Origin: Zeugodacus cucurbitae
Lineage: Eukaryota; Arthropoda; Insecta; Diptera; Tephritidae
DNA length: 64,000 nucleotides
Reading direction: 5' to 3'
Assembly: GCF_028554725.1 (NCBI RefSeq)
Contig: NC_071669.1
Location: forward strand, 47,695,501-47,759,500
Each line of letters begins with the position of its first letter. Within the stretch, counting starts at the first letter, position 1. This document shows, in pieces, positions 12,168 to 24,250 of this stretch. The notes under the pieces are model-generated. The model was not told the origin of the DNA. It made no database searches and was given only the letters and a program-made list of their open reading frames with translations. The translations under genes were made by a program, and so were the position numbers.

Positions 12168-12700
12168 TTTTTGAGTAACTTTTAATAACATGAATGATTA
12201 TTGTTGTTTTAGCGACTGAGAATAGTACCAGGATGAATTGAGGAATACGACAGGCTTGACATTCTTGTCGGATATAAATTTGCTTTCATTTTGGTTATGT
12301 AGACCCGACCGTCGTGATAACTTGAGGGGCCGAGTTGTTCGATTAAGGTTTGGAAAATGGATCCTATATACAAATGAGAGGAAATAATATAGCCCAGCGC
12401 CATGTGGGTCAAATTATCATTAAAGAGTTTGAATTAAATTCATTTGATAGCCCTTTTCTTGGGTATAATTCTAAGCTAAAGTGATCTACATCAAATCAGA
12501 GGCAAGGAGGTCGACTTAATTTGTAATTCGCTTAATGATTTTGCAGTGTGTGCATATAATTTCAATTTTCACGATGCTGCTAAAGCAACGGAACAAAGAT
12601 GCAACATCTTGTGGCACCATTTCGTCGACTTGCAAAGAGAAAATAGTTGATTTTAGTGCTGGTTGTAGATCATTTGTGGCAAATAGCAGGTTGTGCGCAT
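12168..12700. other. Non-coding, nothing recognised
   Basis: No coding or repeat signature recognised after the end of copy C. Confidence 0.4.
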
Positions 12701-14090
12701 AGAGTGACACTAGTTAAACGGCATATGTTGATGTATGTGTGCCTGTTTGTGTGTGTTTAGTGCACCGTAATGGCTTTGTTTGTGTGCGCGTCGTGCTGGT
12801 AATCTACGAAATGGCACTAAATATGCAGTACACGACATTTGCAGTAAATCTGCTTACTTACTTAAGCAATTCCATTAAAATTCTATACACACACTTGCCA
12901 CGTTGCATATTGTTTCAATATTTAATTTGGTAAAAGCTTTTGCCGCGCACTCTCACACACACACACACTTGCACTTTTTTCTTTCATTCCGCGCCGCGCT
13001 GCTTGGTCACACAATCACGAGAGCAGAGCGAGATAGTCAAGTAGTAGTCGAGTCGAGTTAATGCTGCAGCGTGTCCCCGATTTTGTTGCCGCATTTTTTA
13101 GTGTTTTCCTTTTTTTCCTTTTTTCGTTTTCGTTTTTTTCATTATTGAAATTTCTTTTAGAATTTCCACTGGTGATAAAGTCTCTGGTTATGCTTTCATT
13201 TATTCCGATTTGTCGACTTTCACGTTGCACTCGGTGCGTCGCATTTCCAATTTTTACTCGCTCGCAACGCCATTGTTGTTGTTGCTGTTGCATGTTGGCC
13301 TCCGCGCTACACCACATCGCTGCTGCCGCTGTTGCCACTTTTATTATTTATTTCTTTTCGCTTTTCATTTGGCATTGCATGCTGGCTGCCTCTCTGCTGG
13401 CTTCATGGCTCCGCAGTCGTCCATAGTTTGGTTGGATTTTTCAGCGTTGAAAATATTGCATTAAAAGGCGATGCTGTGAAGCGCATACTAAATGGTGCTG
13501 AAGCCGAAGAAAAACTCGAAATCTCTGTTTGCTTTAAGAAGAAAGCAACTTTTGCTTAAGGAAATCTGCGAAAGCGTGAGGAAATGAAAGCTGCACTACC
13601 ACACTCACACACACACACAAAATAAAAATACAAAAAAAAGCAAGGACAATTTCCACCTAGAAGTACGTCACACACTGCCCTGCCGTTTGCTTTGCTCGGA
13701 CTCAGCTGCCAGCGGCGTTCCACTTCCCTGCATATGACCACTAAGTTGTTGTAAGCTGTGTAGCGTTGCCATCGGCGCAGTGTAGCGTGAAGCTGCTGCC
13801 AGCGTTTGCAACTCTAAATTCGTCCAAAGGCTGCAATTCTCCTGAATTTGTATTCAATTCGCGGCAAGCTGGCAGAAATTCTTTGCTTTGCTTCGGCAGT
13901 AATAATTTCTGTAGCCTTTTTTTTTGGTTTGCTGGCTGGCTTTTCATTTATTTCATTTCTCTTTGGTCTTTCGGCTTTTTTACACGCTTTTTTGGTGTTT
14001 GAATTTTTGATTTGATTGAAGTATGCTCTGGTTGTACTGGTTACCTAAGGCTTTTTGTTTGTTTTAAGTCACAATTGAATGAGTATCTCT
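12701..14090. other. Non-coding, GC-richer stretch with low-complexity tracts
   Basis: CA repeats lie at about 12955-12968 and 13606-13619, a long T-rich tract at 13095-13140 and TTG/CTG triplets at 13270-13300. These tracts create long frames on both strands that read as low-complexity protein, so they are not genes. No splice pair was found. Confidence 0.4.
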
Positions 14091-14144
14091 GATGGTGGAG
14101 GAAGAAAACGAAACGTTTCTTTTGAGAATTATGAATGTGTGAAA

Positions 14145-14390
14145 TTGAGTAGAAATATGAGTACGAATATCAGTAGTAATAGTGAGTATGAGTACAAATA
14201 TTAATCTGAGTAAGAGTGTGATTATAAGTATCAGTATAAAGAATGAGTAAGAGTACGAATATTAATCTGAATATGAGTTCGAATATTAATCTAACTTTGT
14301 GTGTATGTGTATTATTCACAGTATAAGTACTAGTATTATTTTGAGCACGGAGAATAAAATGAGTGTGAGTATGAGTCAGATTATGATCAG
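14145..14390 (+). repeat. Degenerate GAGTA-based tandem repeat
   Basis: Phrases built from GAGTAYRARTAT repeat through the block. The longer unit GAGTACRAATATTAATCTGA recurs at about 14190, 14251 and 14275, with a shorter form near 14159. Spacing is irregular (24 to 61 bases), so this is an old, shuffled minisatellite. Confidence 0.6.
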
Positions 14391-14665
14391 ATTATGCTGT
14401 AATTACTTGTCTAAAATCTTCAAATTCGCTATGAGTTGAAAAGAAATTTCAATAGCCTCGAATGCGTTATCATAATGAGATAAGTGATTCAGGTATTTCA
14501 AGTGTTTCAAGTTAAAAAAGTTTCGCTGCCGCTATGTCATCTTAAATATCATTTAAACAAGCAAACTTGTATTGAGTTTGTACCTTAATTGTTGGATTAT
14601 GAAAATATATTTGGGATCCTATATGGACAGAATTGTCAATATATTAATACTATTGATTGATAACA
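14391..14665. other. AT-rich DNA, nothing recognised
   Basis: Short spacer before the mariner element. Nothing recognised. Confidence 0.4.
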
Positions 14666-14667
14666 TA

Positions 14668-15778
14668 TTAGGTTAGCATATATCTCCCTTCCGTTGTTTT
14701 ACTCTTTATTCAATGCTTTACAAAAAGTGCTACAGTGATCGACAACTTCATAATTCCCCCCTCCTTATTTGCAAAGATCTCGGACAGTCACATTTCACAA
14801 GCCTCTTTTGAGTTCGCCTTTACACCACCAAGGGCATTCGCCATGGACAGGAACAGAAGGTAATCACTTGGTGCTATGTCCGGGCTAAATGGTGGATGCG
14901 ATAAAACCTACCATTCGAACTCCCGTAGCTTCTGACGAGTCATCAACGAAGTGTGTGGTCTGGCGTCATCCTGAGGGAACACTACACCCTTCCAGTTGGC
15001 CGATTCTGGACGCTTCTGGTCGATTACCTGCTTCAAGCGGTCCAGTTGTTCGCAGTAGATGGTAGAATTAAGCGTCTGGCCATATGGGAACAGCTCATAG
15101 TGGATGATTCCTTTCCACACTGCAAAACCTTCCTGGCCGTCAATCCCGGCTTGGCCACTGTTTGGGACGATTCGCCGGCCTCCGATAACGACCGTTTTCG
15201 CTTGATATTGTCGTATGTGATCCACTTTTTGTCGCCAGTCACCATCCGCTTCAAAAATGGGTCGAGTTCGTTCCGTTTCAGCAGCATATTGTAGGCGTTG
15301 ATTTGGTCCAGAAGGTTTTTTTTTGCGCCAAATCATGCGGCACCCAAACATCAAGATTTTTTGGGTATGCAGCCTTCTGCAGATGGATGTATTCGTCGTC
15401 ACAGGTCTTTAGCCGGCTGGCTTATCCATGGTGTCGTTTTCACCCGCTCTGAATCGTCGAAACCATTCATCCGCAGTTCGAAGTGATAGAGTACCCGAAA
15501 ACACCAATAATCTCACGGAACATTTCTCTAGCGGATTTGCCATTAACGAAGGAAAACTTTAAAATAGCGCGAATTTCGGCATTCGTGAACTCCAAGTATA
15601 AACGTCTATAACTGTTGAACGGAATATCCAAAGTAATCATGCATAACGTCGTTTTGTAGGTTATGTTAAGACCTTTCAAAGATACGCCAGATTGCCAGAT
15701 ACGAGCTCTGTAGCGCTTTATACATAGCCGAGAAATTCAAAAGACAAAAAGACGGAAGGGAGATATTTGCCAACCTAA
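14668..15778 (-). mobile_element. Mariner element with both inverted repeats, 1111 bp
   Basis: Left end TTAGGTTAGCATATATCTCC (from 14668) and right end GGGAGATATTTGCCAACCTAA (to 15778) are inverted repeats of about 26 bp matching at 24 positions. TA dinucleotides flank both ends (14666-14667, 15779-15780), the mariner target duplication. At 1111 bp it is about 200 bp shorter than a typical full mariner, and the transposase is missing a piece near its middle. Both ends are recognisable, so it could in principle have been moved by a related enzyme. Confidence 0.9.
14720..15690 (-). pseudogene. Mariner transposase pseudogene (D,D34D)
   Basis: Read on the minus strand, the N-terminal part has EIRAILKFSFVNGKSA (about 15580-15530). 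A deletion near 15370-15400 then joins VTTNT to a later segment. The first catalytic Asp is in VTGDKKWITYDN (codon 15231-15233), the second in QDDARPHTSLM (codon 14968-14970), and the third in APSDY (codon 14863-14865). The last two are exactly 35 codons apart, giving D34D spacing. The gene is broken by at least one frameshift between the first two Asp codons, by a Glu-to-stop change (TAG just after 14911) and by the internal deletion. QDNARPH is the usual form of the second motif, so Asn to Asp here is a further change. Confidence 0.85.
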
Positions 15779-15780
15779 TA

Positions 15781-16199
15781 TATCTTTATATAAGAATACT
15801 TGATGTATAGGATTCGCTACAGTCGAAGCTACAGCCAGAGCAGGCTGTCTAAGTTTTCAGTCCATCTCCAAAGCAATAAAACTCTAGTCAATTATTTCGT
15901 ATATATAGTGTAGACTCATCTTAAACCGCAGAGAACCTGAGGTACCGCTACATATAACGCCTCTTATTAAAAAAGCACTCTCAGCATCACACAATATCTT
16001 CTACCATAAATGTACTATACTCATCCGGAAGCTTTTGACTTCACCCAAAACACTCACCACAGTTAATGAAGGACATTTGGATGACCCACCGCCTACCACC
16101 AGCTTGGCCTACACTCTTGCTAATGCGAATGTGTCTTAAAGCGGCTTTCACTTGAGTGCCTCCAGGTAATGCGGAGCTTTCAACATGGTTTCTCTGTAG
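15781..16199. other. Non-coding, nothing recognised
   Basis: Sequence downstream of the mariner right end. No gene or repeat recognised. Confidence 0.4.
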
Positions 16200-17775
16200 A
16201 TTTGTTTGCTTTGCTCGTTTGCTCGCTTGCCTGCTCGATAGGCTGGCAGCGCCGCCACAGAGCGAGTGAATTTCATTTAACACTCCATCAACTTGCCGTT
16301 ATACGAATGTTGTTTGTCTTTATTTTTGCCATTCTTTCTTTGTTGTAGTTGCTCAATATGACTTTTACATTTGCCCATGTTGTGTTTATATATGCATATT
16401 TTCAGTTTTACATTTTGCCATTTCCTCGTTTTGATTTTAAATTTGAATTTCTGCATAGCATTGTTCACTCAGGCCGCTTGTCTTTGGATTGCTCTCTTCT
16501 GTTGTTGTTGTTGCTTTTTATGTGTTGCTTATGGGATGCTGCGCTTGGGGAGAATTGAAAATTTGCAGCACGATTTCACGATTTGCTTCATGTACAGCGA
16601 ATGATTGTGTCGAATGCCAACAATTGCCTAGCTACTGCGCCTAAATGTATGCAAGACATACACACGGGGGAGGAGCAGCAGATCAGCACAGCTGCCGCCC
16701 GGCCGACCTTCGATGTGTGTTGTGTCGATTTGCTGAAGTGAAGTGAAGAAAACTATCAGCACACACAGCAATAAGAAGCGCTGAAGTAGAACAGCGTCTC
16801 GCGGCGCGCAAGAGGGCGGTGCTGAAAGTTGCAAAGTGTGGCACAAGGTGAGGGCTGGCTGCAGTCAAGTGCCAAGTGGCAGCTGCAAATGCTCGTGTTG
16901 ACGTCATTTATGAGCCGCAGATGTCTTGGCAATTTATTTTTGCTTTTAGCATATTTGTTGCTGTTTGGTTGTTTTTGGTTTTTACCGTTGTTTTTGTTGT
17001 TGCACCACAGACAAGCCAGTGATTTGCAGTGTCGATTTCAAAGTGCTCGGCTGCTTTGCATGTATTTGCGCGCCGTTGCATGCAACAACAACGACAACAA
17101 AACAAAAACAACAACCAACAAACGGCAGCAAGTTTCCCGAAGAAATATGAGCGCCAGCTAGCTTATTTAGCTTTAAACATTTTGCACAATTTGTTGCCTG
17201 CACTTACACTTTGCCGCACACACAGTGCACCGTGTGGCATGCAACGCTAGTAAATTTACCAGCGCTTTTTGCCACACTTTTGCGCTTTTGTTTCGTGCAC
17301 GGCTCATTTTCATTAGCTGCCAGCGCCGCAGCTGCGCAGCTGACTGCATAACTGTTATTTGTTATTGTTGTTCTTCTTATGCATTCGTTGCGCATTAGCG
17401 CTGCCGTCGCTGACTTCGATGGTCTGTGGCTTTTGCTGAAAGCAGGTCACAGGAGTATAATTTCTTCGTGCTTTTTCTCTTTTTTCATGCCATATTTTCG
17501 TCGAACTTTGATTCTTCTGCGCTGTCTTCTATTTTGTGGTTGGCGTTGTTTTGTTTGCTGTTGGTTTTGTAGTTTGGCATCGTTGTCTCACTTAGCTCCT
17601 TTGGCATCCTTTGAGTGCTTATCTTATCAAGAGATTGTCGGCGGCGCTCTTTTGCCACTTAATCATTCAAATATGTTGAAGTTATGTGCCACTCGCTGCG
17701 GTCAGCTTGCTTCACACTTTTCGCAGTTTATGTACTTGGCTTTGAAAGCTTTCTTCGAAAGTTTTAAAGTTTAAT
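16200..17775. other. Non-coding, GC-richer stretch
   Basis: Higher GC content than the flanks, with a GC-rich core at 16660-16870, TTG/TTT runs and a CAA-rich segment at 17085-17120. Many overlapping frames exist on both strands with low-complexity, Cys- and Leu-rich translations, typical of TTG/TGC-rich non-coding fly DNA. No initiator/TATA pair or splice pair stands out. Confidence 0.35.
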
Positions 17776-18049
17776 TTATATTCATGGAATAACAACTGAC
17801 CATCGATCTACGGAAATTTGCTGAAAGTGAATAAGAAAACACAATTGAAATAACTACGGGGCTATTGAGCGTGTACCTTATTGTCCTCCTGAGTACTGGC
17901 ACTGTATCTGTGGACGAGCTCGGTAGTCGGTGGTTAATGACCAGCACCCCATCACCTGCTTGACTGCGAGATCCTTTTGTCTTACTGTGGATCGTAGGAG
18001 GTTCACTAAACTATTTGCTTTTAGCAAGATTCAATGTTATCCATACTGG

Positions 18050-18290
18050 AGACTATCCCTACATGCCGTGAGATTAAACATATTTGATGATGCAACCTGC
18101 GATGTTGCATGGTGAAAAACGAAATTAGAATTAATAGACATTTTCTCCTTTAATGTCCAGCTATTGCCAGAATGAGACTGAAACATCTCGGCAAGACTAG
18201 TATCGGAGAACCAGATGAATGACCCGTTTAGATATTAGCCGGCTTCACAAATTTATAACAGGCACAAAGCACTTTGTCGACTCTTGAAGA
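18050..18290 (+). pseudogene. LINE C-terminal relic (I/Jockey/R1-like zinc knuckle)
   Basis: The + strand reads HAVRLNIFDDATC, then after a frameshift a Cys/His-containing stretch, then CPAIARMRLKHLGKTS and LDISRLHKFI, in three different frames. HA.RL.I...C..C and H....CP at this spacing is the C-terminal region that follows RNase H in I, R1 and Jockey-type LINEs. The piece at 22075 carries the matching RLKHLSRH and IDISRLRNF, so both belong to one family. Only about 80 codons survive with no 3' tail seen. Confidence 0.5.
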
Positions 18291-18369
18291 TTTGTAGTAT
18301 CAATATTTAGTAATTTAAGGCATCAAAAGCGACTGGCGATTTCTATGGGATCCATGAGCTTGGAAATAA

Positions 18370-18690
18370 TTTAAAATATTTTTTATACTGTGCTCCGATG
18401 GACGGCAAGCCTTACCCAAAACACAAGTAATTCACATATTATTCGAACATCTTCCGAAAGTTTTTTTAAACGCTTTTACGCTTGGAAAACATTGTTTAAA
18501 ATATTGTTGGCGGGTGGCAACTCTATCCAAAATATCTGTACATTTCCACTTTCTTCCAAAAATCCCCTTGAATCTTCTGTGTTTTACACGATATATTTAT
18601 TTTTTTTATGATCAAGTGATGACAGCTCTATCTCGAAAATTATTTAAATTTTCCCAAAGTTTTTTTTTAAATACTTTACATCTCGAATTC
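18370..18690 (+). repeat. Possible decayed tandem repeat, about 110-bp period
   Basis: Three similar phrases of the type GGCAACTCTATCCAAAATA recur near 18395, 18505 and 18620, each followed by an AT-rich section. Two of them are followed by a run like CCGAAAGTTTTTTT. Similarity is weak and could be coincidental. Confidence 0.25.
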
Positions 18691-19224
18691 ATCTGACAAT
18701 AATTTCATTTTTGTATTTCGTTGCCAGCGAAGAAGTAAAAAAGAAGTACGTTATGCAAGATTTATCTATATTCTCTAACTCGTTAAAGCAAGAAGTTGTG
18801 ATTTTCCAGCTTAATAATATGATATCTCATTTTGAAATATCAATGGGGCTTAATTTGCTCTTTTATCAGATCCTTGATAGTAAGGAAATTGGATCTGCTT
18901 CAAAAAAGTTACTTAAACCGTTTCAGCTTGACGCATTTATTTCGGTCGAGGTTCCCCATATTATGTGACCCTGCTATTATGATATGCTATATATGATTTA
19001 TTTTATTAAATTCTTAAATATTAACGCTTCAATTAAAACATAGATTATACTCCTTCAACATTATCCCTTCAGTATGGTTATTTCAACGCTATGGGTATGG
19101 TATATAAGATAATGTCGGCTATTAAGCCACACTATAGAATAATTAACTAATTATTATATTCAATTAGTATTTAATGAACAAAAAATTAATGCAAATTGTT
19201 AAATAAGATTCATTAATCAGTAGC
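18691..19224. other. AT-rich DNA, nothing recognised
   Basis: The open frame at 18711-18968 has no recognisable domain and AT-driven composition. Nothing else seen. Confidence 0.4.
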
Positions 19225-19945
19225 AGAGAAAGCAAGCTACCTGGGACTAACAGACAGACAGGAAGCTCTCATGGAAACCAAACCTTGAAGCCAGGGTAAG
19301 GAAAGCTGCTATAGCACTTTACACCTGCAAAAGGATGGTGGGACCTAAATGGGGACTAACGCCTCGAGTAACTCATTGGCTCTACACAGCAGTGGTAAGG
19401 CCGATCCTGACATATGGTATATTGGACTGGTGGCCAATAATGTAAAAGAGAACGCAATAAAAAGTATGGAAATTTTACAAAAAGCAGCAAGTATATGTAT
19501 CAGCGGAGCTCTTAGAACAACGCCAAGTCAGGCTCTAGATGTCATTCTTCACTTGTTGCCTATTGACTTGTTTTGCAAGCGAATGGCAGTTAATTCTGCT
19601 GTTAGACTGAGGGAATTTTCCCTACTAGTCACTTGTAATAACCAGGGTTACCAAACAATGACTACTGTAGGAGCTGCCAAGAAATAGAAGAAGAAGAGAC
19701 TGTGGTACATATTCTATGTGAATGCAAAGCACTGTAAAGGAAAAGAATCGCAACAATCGGAAACGGTTTTCTCGACGACATCTCGGATATTGCGAACATC
19801 AAACTGGTTGAATTGCTCAAATTCTTAAAAGCCACAGAGTGGTTCAAAGAGGACATTCTAGTGTAAGGGGATTTGAGTCCCGGTGGATTCACAATGGACC
19901 TTCTAAAGGCCTAGGTGCGTCATATGACATCCACTTTAACTACCT
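19225..19945 (+). pseudogene. LINE reverse transcriptase 3' fragment (I/Jockey/R1-like)
   Basis: The + strand reads YLGLTDRQ and SWKPNLEARVRKAAIAL, then KRMVGPKWGLTPRVTHWLY and AVVRPILTYG, then ALRTTPSQALDVILHLLPID. These are the thumb-side motifs of LINE reverse transcriptases. After a junction near 19670 it reads EEETVVHILCECKAL and ends WFKEDILV with a TAA at 19864, followed by a 3' segment with CTACCTACCTACC. The sequence passes straight from the thumb to the C-terminal Cys/His motif, so the RNase H domain expected in this class appears deleted. Frameshifts separate the parts. It is 5'-truncated, as LINE copies usually are. Confidence 0.75.
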
Positions 19946-21053
19946 ACCTACCTAAATAAGAGGAGTAAAGTATATGTTTAGTAATTCCACACAAAATATG
20001 TTTGGTTGAGTAGAAAATGTTAGGTTTTAAAAAAAAATCAGACAACTCTCAAATACATACTTAGTTTTCAAGCAAAATTGAACGCAGTTAAACACTAAAT
20101 AAGTTGAGTCAATTAGCACCTTAATTGTCGAGCTTATTGAGCTCCTTAAATTTGTTATTAGGACTGTGATGGAGCTAGACAGTATCAGTACCCTTTAAGT
20201 AGTTATATATATATTTCCTTGGAATATTGCACACATTCTCATATGATAATTTTTCCAAATTTATTTGACGTAATTTCTTGTGCTGAACCTTGGAAAGCTC
20301 AATTTTCATCGTAATTTGGCCTTAGTGCACAGAGTCTTTAAAATATTTATGAATATGAATAATGTAACCAAAAATTTAGGAGCAGAGACTCCACGACTCT
20401 GAGCTCCCGCAGTACATACCAACTAACAACACTTACATAAAGTCCATATAAAATTTTTTTCGAGCAGTATGTCAGCAGATTTGATGGAAGACGTGCCACA
20501 TAGTCTTGGCTTGGAGTGCGAAAATGTTGTTGTATGCTCGATTTTCTCCCCAGCGTCTATTTCTCGCAGATTTGCAACAATAAAGATGCAACAAAAACAA
20601 TGAATGAAAACAATAACAGAAGCATTGAAAGTAGAACAGGGCACAATCAGAAGAGACTGGCCTTCCATGTCAGGCAGTTAGCTGGCAGTTGGCAAGTTTC
20701 GAGAGTCAAGTTAAGTTCTGGCGGCGGATGGCCAGTGTGGGTGACGGTTTATGAACGTGCTAGCTATTTTAAAACGATTTAAAACGACTTCGGGGTATTT
20801 GCAAGCGAATGCGAAAGAAAAGGCAACCAAGAATGGCAAATAAAACAAAAATTTATTTTATTCACAAGAAAAATATTGCAAAAATTATATGCGCTGGATG
20901 GTACGAGTAATGTATAAGAAATGTGAGAGTAAAGTGTTACAGCGGTAGGGAGGGGCGTGAGTTGCGCGCAGAGTAATGATTGATAGGATTTTTCTCACAT
21001 TTGTCTTATTCTACTTATATGAAATATTTGTTTTTGTTCTCATTTACTTGCAG
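19946..21053. other. Non-coding AT-rich flank upstream of candidate exon
   Basis: AT-rich, with the phrase TTGAGTCAATTAGCA near 20107 that recurs near 51117. The last 75 bases are pyrimidine-rich and lead into the acceptor at 21052-21053. No coding signature in between. Confidence 0.4.
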
Positions 21054-21104
21054 ATTGCATTGTCGTTGCGAGAGTGGGTCGTTGGAAATGACAGCATGCG
21101 ATTG
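21054..21104 (+). CDS. Candidate 51-bp internal exon (microexon) of an unidentified gene
   Basis: A pyrimidine-rich tract ending TTCTCATTTACTTGCAG (AG at 21052-21053) precedes 51 bases, followed by GTGAGTGCC (donor 21105-21110). The length is a multiple of three. Two frames are open throughout: frame 1 reads IALSLREWVVGNDSMRL (17 residues) and frame 2 reads LHCRCESGSLEMTACD. The third frame has a stop. I do not recognise either peptide. Base composition is much less AT-rich than both flanks, as expected of a conserved exon in a long intron. No neighbouring exon lies close by, so if real it belongs to a gene with introns of tens of kilobases, as in many fly neuronal genes. Chance splice-like pairs do occur at this scale. 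Confidence 0.45.
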
Positions 21105-22074
21105 GTGAGTGCCAGATTTTTAAATTAATATACATATATGTACACTATAGTGTAATATTATATTAAAATGGTAAAGAAAAGTATCGGTTTACACTAAATC
21201 AGAACAAAAATAAAGTAGATGCATAAGCATCAAAAGAGTATTAGATTTAAGTTGCTTTAGTCTATTCTCTTTTTATTATATAAGAATATTTTCTGAGAAT
21301 ATAAATTAAACCAGACGCATACATCTGCCACATTCAATTATTATAGTTCAATTAAGAAGAATATTTGTCAAATCTACGACATGCGATTACAGAACATACC
21401 TATGGGGAACCTATGGGGCATAGCTAAACGATAATATAAAATTGATCTTTCAAAATATTTCTGGAGAAAAGATTTCTGGATAAATCTGACGTTTAATTGT
21501 TGAATGAAGATGAGCTATTATTTCTTATAATTCTTTGGATGATAATAATCGAGCGATTTCAAAGTTATTTTAAAATCGAAGATCAAATTTCGCATAAGTT
21601 CTTTAGAAGAGAATACCTAAGGACAAAAGAAAAGATACATAAACTAATTCTACAGAATGTGTTGGAATATTGCTTATATTGGGAATAGTACAAATGATAT
21701 TAGGATAGGATTCTTATTACATTCCTGCTCTATAATAAAACAAGCATATTTACAATGTTCTGTTGGAGGTATTTCTTTTCAAAATAATTGCATTTAATAT
21801 GGAAACATTATTTTGATTTACTGGCATAAACAAGTTTTTTATTGAGATCGTGCCCTGGAAGGTAATGCTGCTTATCATTTCAGGCGAAGCTTCTCATAAA
21901 ATAAATCTGTGCTAATGCATTTATAGTATCCTCCTTTTCACAGATGCCTTTACAAATGGGAGAGGAGTCTTGGTCATTCATCTAGCGATGGTTTGAGAAC
22001 CATTTGGTGATATTACATACATATTACTATTATGAATTTTTTAAAAGTTTTATGTTTGATAAACCTTACGGTCC
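21105..22074. other. AT-rich DNA, nothing recognised
   Basis: Sequence downstream of the candidate donor. The frame at 21497-21688 is AT-driven and shows no domain. Confidence 0.45.
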
Positions 22075-22440
22075 TTGCAGGTACTGTCGCTCAGTAAGGC
22101 TCATCTCTCCGCGATCATTGGAGTGCTTACTGGTCATTGCCCAATAGGCACACACGCGGTGAAACTAGTAACATTTCAGATGTTTTTTGGAGGAAGGCGA
22201 AGAGTTATCGTCCAAGCACTACCTCATTCAATGTCCATTATTCGCCAGACTTAAGTTAAAGCACCTCAGTAGGCATATCTTCTGTGCACCCAGCGAAGTG
22301 GCTGGAATCGACATTAGCCGCCTTAGGAACTTTAGTATTGAGTCCAAGCGCTTCGTCGTAACATAAGAGTCTTAGTGGAACAGTGGACAATCGAATCTGT
22401 CTTAGTGAGATTCTCTGCATTTGCGGAGATCTACCCCTTA
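22075..22440 (+). pseudogene. LINE C-terminal relic, same family as 18050
   Basis: The + strand reads LSKAHLSAIIGVLTGHCPIGTHAVKL, here split by frame changes, with LTGHCPIGTHAVKL clear. After breaks it reads RLKHLSRHIF and GIDISRLRNFSIESKRF. TGH...HA.RL followed by R.KHL and a DISRL tail is the end of RNase H plus the C-terminal knuckle of I/Jockey/R1-type LINEs. The knuckle cysteines are largely lost. It is 5'-truncated and frameshifted. Confidence 0.55.
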
Positions 22441-24250
22441 ACTTAACCCTTACTACAATTAGCTGTGCAGACTTTCATACAATTCTAAATAGATACATAA
22501 TTATACAATTAAGAAGACTTCCACAACTTAATAGTTTCAATTGAAGATGCGTTAGAACAATTAATCAATTATCCAATGAAAATTTACTAGCCACCTAATG
22601 GACAATTAGCAAAACTAACTCAATTTAAACGATAATTATTCTCAATTTGCTAGATAATAAAATTAATTTAATGAAACAATCGAAAAAATATAGATACAGA
22701 TATAGAATAAAAATAGAATAAAATTTCGTCTTTAAATGGTTATGCTAATATTCTCAAAAAAATATTAAAAATAAATACACAATTCCTTAATTTCAAAATC
22801 ATCAAAAATCATAATATTTTTTAGAAATATCTCAACTAATAATAGCTTAAACTAATTGAGTATGTTCGAATGAGTTGACTCATTTCACATCTTAATTGAG
22901 TCCACTAATTGAGCTGTTCAATGGTTCTAATTTACGATGAAACCGTTGCCAGATGAAAACATTCAAATTATTTTATCTTGTATCGTAGACCAATGATAAA
23001 TTATAAAATTAAAAGGTGTCCTTATCAGTTTGTGTTGCACAATATATTGAGGGTTCTAACTGCTTGCGTTATGTTTCATATGGTATGTACCAGAAATGAC
23101 AGCAGAACAGAAGTGACCTCCAGGTAAAGTTACAGCTCACTTCAAATATTTCAAAAGCTTAAATCCCCATTCATACCATTCATACAATTATTGCTTTCCC
23201 ATCTACTGAATATACTGAAGTGTCTATATGTTTTAAACTCATAAAAAACCTTCAACGTGCTCGTCAGCAATTTGTTGAATGTCAAAACGAAAAGTTTCTC
23301 CATTTTCGAAAACCGCAAATTAAAAGTGTACTAATTAAAAAACATAGCTGCTATGAATGCAAACTATCTTCGCCACTCGTAATTCATCGTTGCTTTCAGG
23401 TGCGCTATTTATTCTAACTGCCAGCATAATGAGCAATTTTTCAAAACTAAAAATAAATAACAAAAATCCATACTTAAGACTTCAAAAAGACAAAACCGAA
23501 CTGATATGTGCTACCATTTGTGGGAGTGTTTCTCATGTGTGTGTGTGTGTGGCTGCATGCGTTTTCTGCTTAGCAGTCATTTATAAGCAACAAAGTGCTG
23601 ATGACTTTGGGCTGCTCACATAACGGCTTTTCTATGCTTATTTATACACTTTTGCGCTTGAAACCCAGCATTTGTTTACAAACAACAAGAACACAAGGAT
23701 CTCAGATAAAACAAAATCATACAAACAGCATTAAAATGCGGGGTAAAAAACTATGAGTGGCCTCTTGCTGAGCACTTCGTGAGTGAATGACGAACGCCGT
23801 CCATACTCGTACCACTGCTCGGCATAGCTGTAAATGTAACGTGTCAGTGGCTAATGGCATATGTGTTGGTTTACTAGCCCAACTAGCTGCGGGTTCCAGT
23901 GAGGAAGTCAGCAAATGGCAGCCAGGGGAATATGCACTTCATTTTTCTTGTGTGTTTCTTTGTACATATGTATGTGTGCAAAAAGTGATAAATTGTCTAC
24001 GCCCTTAAAGTGCTTTACTCTCACATACATACTTGCACTCATATGTAAAGGATTATATAGTATGTCCATATGTGATGTACCATTTGTATATACTATATAG
24101 AGATATTATTAATTTAGTAAATGAACTTTAAAAAGGATTATTTTGTTATGTGTTTAAACATAAGAATTCCGACCTAAATAACATTTGAGACCTTTAATTG
24201 GTCATCTAAACTACGAACCATAAACTCATTTGATTAAACCAGTTAAAAAT
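22441..24250. other. AT-rich DNA with recurrent AATTGAGT/AATTAG words
   Basis: TAATTGA and CAATTAG words are frequent at 22500-22680 and 22850-22930. A TG repeat lies at about 23538-23553, and 23500-24000 is slightly GC-richer. CAG|GTGCGC after GTTGCTTT at 23399 resembles a weak recursive splice site. No gene recognised. Confidence 0.4.

Noticed and set aside
13061..13426. Long frames on both strands as possible genes.
   Set aside because: They come from T-rich and TTG/CTG tracts and have low-complexity translations without domains.
23385..23410. TTTCAG|GTGCGC as a second recursive splice site.
   Set aside because: The donor half is weak and no good branch point precedes it.
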